This document shows, one piece after another, positions 5,986 through 10,076 of a stretch of DNA of 10,076 nucleotides. The translations under genes and the position numbers were made by a program. Below the pieces are notes generated by a model. The model searched no databases. It saw nothing but the letters and a program-made list of their open reading frames with translations, and was not told the origin of the DNA. The DNA is from QHWK01 sp035315685 (lineage in GTDB: Bacteria > Acidobacteriota > Vicinamibacteria > Vicinamibacterales > CAVVIG01), in the NCBI GenBank assembly GCA_035315685.1, contig DATFXR010000753.1:1-10076 (forward strand), read 5' to 3'. Each line of letters starts with the position of its first letter. Position 1 is the first letter of the stretch.

Positions 5986-6480
5986 TTACGGACAGGTCGC
6001 CGCGATCATCTTCACGCTGTCCACCTTCAGCTTCGGCGCATTGGCGGCCGACGCAGCAGGCGGCTGAGTTGCCCGGCTCGGTTGATCGATCGTTCCGGTG
6101 ATCTCAACTTTGTGGCCGACATGCGATGTGAGCTTCGCGTCGTCCGCGTCGAGACGGTACTCGCTGGCGACGGCCGTGCTCGGCGGACTCGACGTCCCTG
6201 CGGTGCCCGCAGTGCCGCTGCTGCCGCTACCCATCGACGCGTTGGTGAGCACGAACTTCGTCTCGTTTGCGCTCGCCGATGGACTGGTGCTTCCAGTCGT
6301 GCCGGTTGGAGCCGATTTGGCCTGCTGCACACAGCCAGTCACGGTGATCGCTTTGTCAGCGCCGCCGGACGCCGACGGTGGCTGTGATGGTGATGAGCTC
6401 GGAGGATTTTGCGCGAGGGCAGCGGCTGTGACCCCCAACACGATCGCTGCGCATGTTACTGACCAGAATCGCATTTTCAT
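5986..6480 (-). CDS. Small exported 'TVTGC' domain protein of unknown function
   Basis: This 164-residue protein has a signal peptide at residues 1-23 (MKMRFWSVTCAAIVLGVTAA, cleavage near ALA-QN). A Pro/Ser-rich linker leads to 'ITVTGCVQQ' (45-53), then a Ser/Gly/Thr-rich insert, 'KFVLTNAS', a second low-complexity stretch, 'EYRLDADDAKLTSHVGHKVEITGTI' and the closing 'LKVDSVKMIAATCP'. This strand order (VTGC, FVL, YRL, HVGHKVEITG, SVKMI..TC) is that of small OB-fold-like periplasmic proteins common in Acidobacteriota, perhaps those grouped as DUF5818 (from memory, not checked). C50 and C163 are placed to form a disulfide. No catalytic residues are evident. AGGAGG 5 bases before the ATG at 6480 sets the start; the in-frame ATG at 6570 would bury the signal peptide. 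It is a lone gene with an inverted repeat 20 bases after its stop. Confidence 0.8.
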   Translation of the reverse strand: MKMRFWSVTCAAIVLGVTAAALAQNPPSSSPSQPPSASGGADKAITVTGCVQQAKSAPTGTTGSTSPSASANETKFVLTNASMGSGSSGTAGTAGTSSPPSTAVASEYRLDADDAKLTSHVGHKVEITGTIDQPSRATQPPAASAANAPKLKVDSVKMIAATCP

Positions 6481-6485
6481 CCGCG

Positions 6486-6491
6486 CCTCCT
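6486..6491 (-). promoter_or_regulatory. Ribosome binding site of the TVTGC-protein gene
   Basis: AGGAGG on the minus strand, 5 bases before the ATG at 6480. It favours the start at 6480 over the nearby in-frame ATG at 6474 (11-base spacing) and the distant one at 6570. Confidence 0.8.
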
Positions 6492-6858
6492 GTGCTTGAT
6501 GGTCCGGTGGGAGTCGATGCAACTGCGGGGCCGCCTCCCCGATCGACAGGAGAAAAGGGATGAAGCGCACTATTCAGGTCTTGCGCGCGTTCCTTTGCGT
6601 CAATGGCGCACGCTGAATTCGAACTAGAGTGTCCGCAGGATAGGCGCTGTGTGAAACAGTCACCCACGTCGCATACGCAGTGGTAATGCAGGATCCGGTC
6701 TTTCTTACACGGTCACCTGTCTGATCAGCCACGTTGCGTGGAGGGCGCCGAGAAGGCCGAGCGACGCGGTCATCAGTTCTCATCACTGAGCCTTTGATGC
6801 GACTCAGCAAGGACCATTCTCAGCAGTAGTGATCGATGGGCCGACTGCCGAGGAATCG
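6492..6858. other. Intergenic region with no supported gene
   Basis: About 370 bases lie between the TVTGC-protein gene and the hairpin after the HEAT-repeat gene. The leader and promoter of the minus-strand TVTGC gene must be here, but no pair of hexamers with good spacing stands out; TTGACG (minus, 6603-6598) has no matching -10. A 27-codon frame at 6604-6687 (+) has no ribosome site. I see no tRNA fold or mobile-element ends. Confidence 0.5.
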
Positions 6859-6890
6859 GCGGACAGTAGATCGGCAGACCCACTGTCCGC
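6859..6890. repeat. Perfect 9-bp inverted repeat after the HEAT-repeat gene
   Basis: GCGGACAGT (6859-6867) and ACTGTCCGC (6882-6890) enclose a 14-base loop. The hairpin begins 9 bases past the stop of the minus-strand HEAT gene, a typical terminator position. No T run follows in that direction, so termination would be weak or factor-dependent. Confidence 0.5.
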
Positions 6891-6899
6891 GCCTCGCGG

Positions 6900-8240
6900 C
6901 TACTGGCTTCCGCTGGCCGTCGTGATGCGCCGAGCGGCGCGTGCGGCCGCGCGAGCCACATCCTTGTCCGCGTCCTGCGCCATGCTCCGCAGCGTCGGCA
7001 GCGCCTCCGGATCGCCCATCATGCCCATGACGTCCGCGAGCTCGGCCCGAGCCGCGGGACTCGCCGTCCGCGGCGCGAACAGCGCGCGGCGGTTGGCGCC
7101 TTGCGTCTCGAGCAGATACTCTTTGGCGAGATCACGTGTCTGCCGCCGGTCGAGCCCACGTACGAGCTCGTCGAGATACTCACTGTCCCCAAGACGCAGC
7201 AGCGCGAACGCCTGTGCCATGCGCACACGCGCGCTCTTCTCGACGAGGCGGGCGGCCGAGATCTGCGTCTTCATGTCCGGGTTGGCGGTGCGCGCGATGC
7301 CCTCGTTCGCATAGAGGCGCAGCGCTTCGTCGCGGTCGTTCTTGAGCCGTTCGAAGAGCGGCGCCGACGCCGGATCGCCGAGATCGGCCAGGGCTCCCAG
7401 CGCAAGCACCCGCGACATGTCAGTCTTCGTCGCGCTCTCGACGATGCGCGTCAACTCGGCGAGAGCGCCGCCGTATCGCATCGAGCCGATTGTCGCGATC
7501 GACTCGTTGCGCACGTCATCATTGTTGATGTTGAGGAGCGCAAGCAGATCGCCTGCGATCGCGGCGTCGCCAATCTTTCGCAGCGAGCGAACGCCTTCGA
7601 AGCGCAGGCCGTCGTCGCGATCCTCGCGGACCACCTGGAGGAGATCCGGGACGGCGGGCCGGGCGCGCAGCGTGCCGAGTCCTCGTATGGCAATGCTCCG
7701 GATGCCCCGTTCCGAGTCGCCGATCCGCGCGCGGAGTGTCTCGATCACCTCCGGGTCGACCGTCACGTCGGGCTCGACGACGATCTCGAGGTCGCGATCG
7801 GCACCGAAGATCACCCGTTCGCGCAGGTTCATCAGCGTCGCACTCATCCCGAACGCGTGCGCCACGTGAAGATTCACGAGCGACGCCAGCGCGCGCGAGC
7901 GGATGTCGGTCTCGGTATCGGACGACAACGCGATGAACCCCGGCAGCGTCTGCGCATCGTCCATGTTCTCGAGCGCCAGCTCGACCTCGCGCCGCACCGC
8001 GGCGATCGGGTCCCGCGCCAGCGGGACGAGCTGCGGTATCGCCGGCCGGTATTTCACGGCGCCCAGTTCTTTCGCGGCGGCCTGGCGTCTGACCGCGTCC
8101 GGACTCTTGAGGTCGTAGATGAGGCTCTCGACCGACACCTGGCGAGTGCTTGCCGTCACGCGCGCGGTGGCTGGCATCAGCACGAGAGCGGCAATGGCGA
8201 GTGCGTAGCGGACGTGTGGATACCGTGTTCGAGTGAGCAT
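6900..8240 (-). CDS. Exported HEAT-repeat protein
   Basis: This 446-residue protein is made mostly of helical HEAT/PBS-lyase-type repeats after a signal peptide (residues 1-30; core YALAIAALVLMPATA). Repeat units show the usual D-x-x-x-R-x-x-A pattern and short 'A.P.L' turns: 'SPDAVRRQAAAKELGAVKYRPAIPQLVPL' (46-74) is the first, and others start near D77, D113, D175, D207, D241, D299 and D408, ending in 'DKDVARAAARAARRI'. Residues 124-160 interrupt the array with a less regular, strand-like segment (IVVEPDVTVDP). HEAT solenoids are protein-binding scaffolds, so a periplasmic docking or regulatory role is a family-level guess; no enzyme domain is attached. GGGAGG 4 bases before the ATG at 8240 sets the start. 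An in-frame ATG at 8603 would overlap the neighbouring fragment and bury the signal. It appears to be a single-gene unit. Confidence 0.88.
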   Translation of the reverse strand: MLTRTRYPHVRYALAIAALVLMPATARVTASTRQVSVESLIYDLKSPDAVRRQAAAKELGAVKYRPAIPQLVPLARDPIAAVRREVELALENMDDAQTLPGFIALSSDTETDIRSRALASLVNLHVAHAFGMSATLMNLRERVIFGADRDLEIVVEPDVTVDPEVIETLRARIGDSERGIRSIAIRGLGTLRARPAVPDLLQVVREDRDDGLRFEGVRSLRKIGDAAIAGDLLALLNINNDDVRNESIATIGSMRYGGALAELTRIVESATKTDMSRVLALGALADLGDPASAPLFERLKNDRDEALRLYANEGIARTANPDMKTQISAARLVEKSARVRMAQAFALLRLGDSEYLDELVRGLDRRQTRDLAKEYLLETQGANRRALFAPRTASPAARAELADVMGMMGDPEALPTLRSMAQDADKDVARAAARAARRITTASGSQ

Positions 8241-8244
8241 GCGT

Positions 8245-8250
8245 CCTCCC
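8245..8250 (-). promoter_or_regulatory. Ribosome binding site of the HEAT-repeat gene
   Basis: GGGAGG on the minus strand, 4 bases before the ATG at 8240. It decides this start against the in-frame ATG at 8603. Confidence 0.75.
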
Positions 8251-8345
8251 GACTTGTGATCCGTTACCGGGCGCCTGGGATCGCGCGGCGGAGGGACAGT
8301 GGTGAGCCGGATGGAGAAGTCCGGCCTGCGCGGTTCAGTTGCGGG

Positions 8346-8354
8346 AGTGTACCA
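8346..8354 (-). promoter_or_regulatory. Extended -10 promoter candidate for the HEAT-repeat gene
   Basis: On the minus strand TGG directly precedes TACACT (8351-8346), forming an extended -10 element about 105 bases upstream of the HEAT-gene start. No -35 hexamer with good spacing accompanies it, so this is tentative. Confidence 0.2.
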
Positions 8355-8416
8355 CACCGCACTGTGCAAGAGGCGAGCGCAGCGTCCGAACGACAGGAAC
8401 GGCGTCGTGTAACTCG

Positions 8417-8953
8417 TCAGCGTCTGCGTTCGAGATAGGTGAAGTAGCCCCGCTCCCGATTCTGCGGATCCTGCAGCCATACTGACTTCAGTCCGTAGTC
8501 CGCCTGGACGCGGGCGACGAGCTCCGCTGGATACGGCGGCCATCCGGCCGGTTGCGGCCGCAGCTGCACCGTGTACATCACGAAGGTCGGCTGGCGCGCG
8601 CACGAGTACTCGAGATCCTGCTTTTCGTGGCCCGCCATCCCTCGACCTGCCGTCGCCGGCGCGCTGTGCGCGATCGTGCGATCCACGATGCCGAGTGCGT
8701 CGTAAATCCGGAATGGGGTCACGTATCCGACGACTCCGATGTCATTGGTGAAGATGCTGTCGGTCGCGTCGCGGCTCGCGGTGTTGAAGAAGTCGCCGAT
8801 GACGTGAAAGCGCGGACGTGCCATCGCTCGATCTGCACGCCGGGATAGGTTGCCATGCATCCGGGGCGTCTGCGCGAACACTGCCGCCTCGTACGGCGTC
8901 GACCGAAGGACCAGGCCGGAGACCGCCGCCGCCGCAAGCACTCCGAGCACCAC
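8417..8953 (-). pseudogene. C-terminal fragment of a membrane glycosyltransferase-like protein (GT-C/GT39 type)
   Basis: The fragment has up to 178 residues from a GTG at 8953. It starts with one hydrophobic helix (VLGVLAAAAVSGLVL), followed by a soluble domain with 'FHVIGDFFNTASRDATDSIF', 'TNDIGVVGYVTPFRIYDALGIVD' (about 69-91) and 'YGLKSVWLQDPQNRERGYFTYLERR' at the end. The 'NDIG.VGY....RI.D..GL.D' segment is typical of the extracytoplasmic C-terminus of polytopic GT-C sugar transferases in soil bacteria, which normally have 8 or more helices and roughly 500-600 residues. Everything upstream is missing: the same frame runs without a start codon through a long palindrome at 8964-9048 and into the stop codon of the cyclase gene. 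No ribosome site precedes the GTG. It is most likely the 3' stump of a disrupted gene. Family assignment is moderate; a stand-alone single-pass protein is the alternative. Confidence 0.6.
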
Positions 8954-8963
8954 GCGCTGGGTT

Positions 8964-9048
8964 AAGCAACCGCAGAGATCGCGGAGCGCGCAGAGTTTTT
9001 TCGTAATTTTCTGACACTCGGCGTTCTCCGCGTGTTCTGCGGTTGCTT
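8964..9048. repeat. 85-base imperfect palindrome of CCGCAGAG type
   Basis: Perfect 13-base outer arms (8964-8976 and 9036-9048; AAGCAACCGCAGA and its complement) enclose further pairing: CGCGGAG 8980-8986 with CTCCGCG 9026-9032, CGC with GCG, and GAGT 8993-8996 with ACTC 9016-9019. The apex is a T/A-rich loop. This form, with nested CGCAGAG-like units and a T/A apex, resembles dispersed intergenic palindromes common in Acidobacteriota and related soil bacteria. It fills nearly the whole gap between the cyclase stop and the glycosyltransferase fragment. It may act as a terminator for the cyclase gene, but its likely origin is a non-autonomous mobile repeat. Confidence 0.8.
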
Positions 9049-9064
9049 CCGTGCCCGACCGCGG

Positions 9065-10076
9065 CTAGAACGTCGCGAGCGCGGTGAACGGCGACGCCGT
9101 TCCGCCGGGGATTCTCAGCACCGCCCACGACAGCATGAACTCCCAGCGCTTGCGCTGCGCGGCTTCTTTCGCGAGATCCTCGTAGTAGCCGTTGTCGACC
9201 AGTGGCGTGCCCATGATCGGGATCAGGATGTCGTGAATAGGGCGCGGCCATCCCTGAACGCCTGACGGCTGCGCATCCGGCACCGAATCGGCGCCGAGGA
9301 CCGCGATGTCACGTTGATGCAGCCACGGCAGCACCGATGCGTGGAGGCCGGCGGTCAGCTGCGCGGCGTTCCACGGACCGCTCTTCGCGCGGCGGGCGTA
9401 GCGGCCGGTTCGAATGAACAGCGCGTCGCCGCTTCCGATCTTGACGTTCGCGAACTTCTCCCACGCTTCGAGATCCGATACGAACAGCGGTGTCTTCTCC
9501 GGCAACCACTCGACGCCCTTCATCAGCGGCATGTCGACGAGGATGCCGCGCGTGATGTAGCCGGGTCCCAGGCGGTCCATGCCGTCGGCATCGCAACCCT
9601 GGAGCGTGAGGTTCTGCGGATGGCCGTTGAAGACGAGCGGTGGTTGACCCGGCTCCGCGCTCTGCACCGGATAGTGGCAGAGCGCATCCAGGTGGGCGCT
9701 CGTTCCGTCGTGCGTGCCGAGCGCGATGTAGTCGAGCGCGAACGTCGGCTGACCCGTCTTCGGATCGATGTTGGTCATGCGATGGACGGTCTCGCCGAAT
9801 GACCAGCTGTCGATCTGCTTCGTCAGGTCCGGATACTTGTGGAGCGAGACCGAGACGGCGTCCCTGACCAGTCGCAGCGCCGACTTCGTTTTCTCCGGCG
9901 TGATCAGGTTCAGCGTGCCCCGTTCGTCCGCCTTCCCCCAGCGGCCCCAGTTCGACAGCTCCTTCTCCCACTTCTTCATCTGCTCCGGAGTGACCAGGTG
10001 CTCCGGAGCCTGCGTCAGCGGATCGGGAGCAATCACCGGCCGGGCAGGAGGCGCCTGCGTCGCCGTCGCACCCTGA
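9065..10076 (-). CDS. Cyclase-family metal-dependent hydrolase (5' end outside window)
   Basis: This is a kynurenine-formamidase/cyclase-type hydrolase (Pfam Cyclase, PF04199). Two hallmarks are visible: 'WGKADERGTLNLITPEK' near the start of the domain and the metal-binding motif HDGTSAHLDALCH encoded at 9674-9712, the family's H-x-G-T..H-x-D-x-x-x-H. Members hydrolyse small amides or cyclic esters with a divalent metal; the substrate is not readable here. The frame has a GTG at 10036, but it stays open to the window edge, and the upstream residues 'TATAQAPPARP' look like the end of a signal peptide with an AQA cleavage site. The true start is therefore probably outside the window and the protein is exported. 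The stop is TAG 9065-9067, followed after 16 bases by a long palindrome. At least 336 residues is normal for the larger members of the family. Confidence 0.88.
   Translation of the reverse strand, partial: QGATATQAPPARPVIAPDPLTQAPEHLVTPEQMKKWEKELSNWGRWGKADERGTLNLITPEKTKSALRLVRDAVSVSLHKYPDLTKQIDSWSFGETVHRMTNIDPKTGQPTFALDYIALGTHDGTSAHLDALCHYPVQSAEPGQPPLVFNGHPQNLTLQGCDADGMDRLGPGYITRGILVDMPLMKGVEWLPEKTPLFVSDLEAWEKFANVKIGSGDALFIRTGRYARRAKSGPWNAAQLTAGLHASVLPWLHQRDIAVLGADSVPDAQPSGVQGWPRPIHDILIPIMGTPLVDNGYYEDLAKEAAQRKRWEFMLSWAVLRIPGGTASPFTALATF

Noticed and set aside
5717..6067. 116-codon plus-strand frame crossing the cytochrome remnant and the end of the TVTGC gene
   Set aside because: It overlaps the antisense strand of a better-supported gene, has no ribosome site, and its composition is that of a shadow frame.
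6595..6640. TTCGAAT on the minus strand near 6615, resembling a tRNA T-loop
   Set aside because: The flanking bases do not form a 5-bp T stem (an A-C mismatch next to the loop), and no anticodon or acceptor arms can be folded around it.
6604..6687. 27-codon plus-strand frame MAHAEFELE...
   Set aside because: No Shine-Dalgarno, no hydrophobic or conserved pattern, and it lies opposite the leader of the TVTGC gene.
7101..8438. 445-codon plus-strand frame opposite the HEAT-repeat gene
   Set aside because: Antisense shadow: Arg/His-rich, no ribosome site, while the opposite strand has a signal peptide, Shine-Dalgarno and HEAT repeats.

Overview
The window is GC-rich, free-living bacterial DNA. 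It most resembles an Acidobacteriota genome of the Vicinamibacteria type. This placement is an inference from gene content: a secreted metal-dependent amidohydrolase, a secreted HEAT-repeat protein, a secreted cyclase-family protein, a small 'TVTGC' periplasmic protein and an intergenic palindrome of the CCGCAGAG type. No marker gene such as rRNA is present. Genes on the plus strand fill 1-4146. Genes on the minus strand fill 4169-10076. The two blocks converge with only 22 bases between them.

Plus strand, 1-2195: the 3' end of a benzoylformate-decarboxylase-like ThDP enzyme is followed closely by a metabolite:H+ symporter (MFS, MHS family). Next comes a serine/threonine-dehydratase-like reading frame that has lost its lysine-bearing catalytic part through what looks like an in-frame internal deletion. 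The set looks like a small organic-acid or keto-acid uptake and catabolism cluster whose last gene has decayed.

Plus strand, 2196-4146: after a weak terminator and a plausible sigma70-type promoter there is a two-gene unit. The first gene encodes an exported 236-residue protein of unknown function. The second encodes a complete prokaryotic pentameric ligand-gated ion channel (Cys-loop receptor homologue without the Cys loop). Its TTG start overlaps the first gene's TGA in a 4-base TTGA. The pore helix lacks the cation-filter glutamate and resembles the Pro/Gly-Leu-Gly/Thr pore of animal glycine and GABA receptors. This unit is the most interesting part of the window.

Minus strand, 4169-10076, read from the right: the cyclase-family hydrolase (5' end outside the window); an 85-base imperfect palindrome; a C-terminal fragment of a membrane glycosyltransferase-like protein whose 5' part is missing at the palindrome; a secreted HEAT-repeat protein; a 164-residue exported 'TVTGC' protein; a perfect 12-base inverted repeat abutting an orphan cytochrome c C-terminus; and a secreted amidohydrolase. 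Four minus-strand genes have clear Shine-Dalgarno or export features, but they are widely spaced and look like independent units. Two of the three broken genes in the window end next to an inverted repeat. I saw no tRNA, rRNA, CRISPR array, transposase or integrase.
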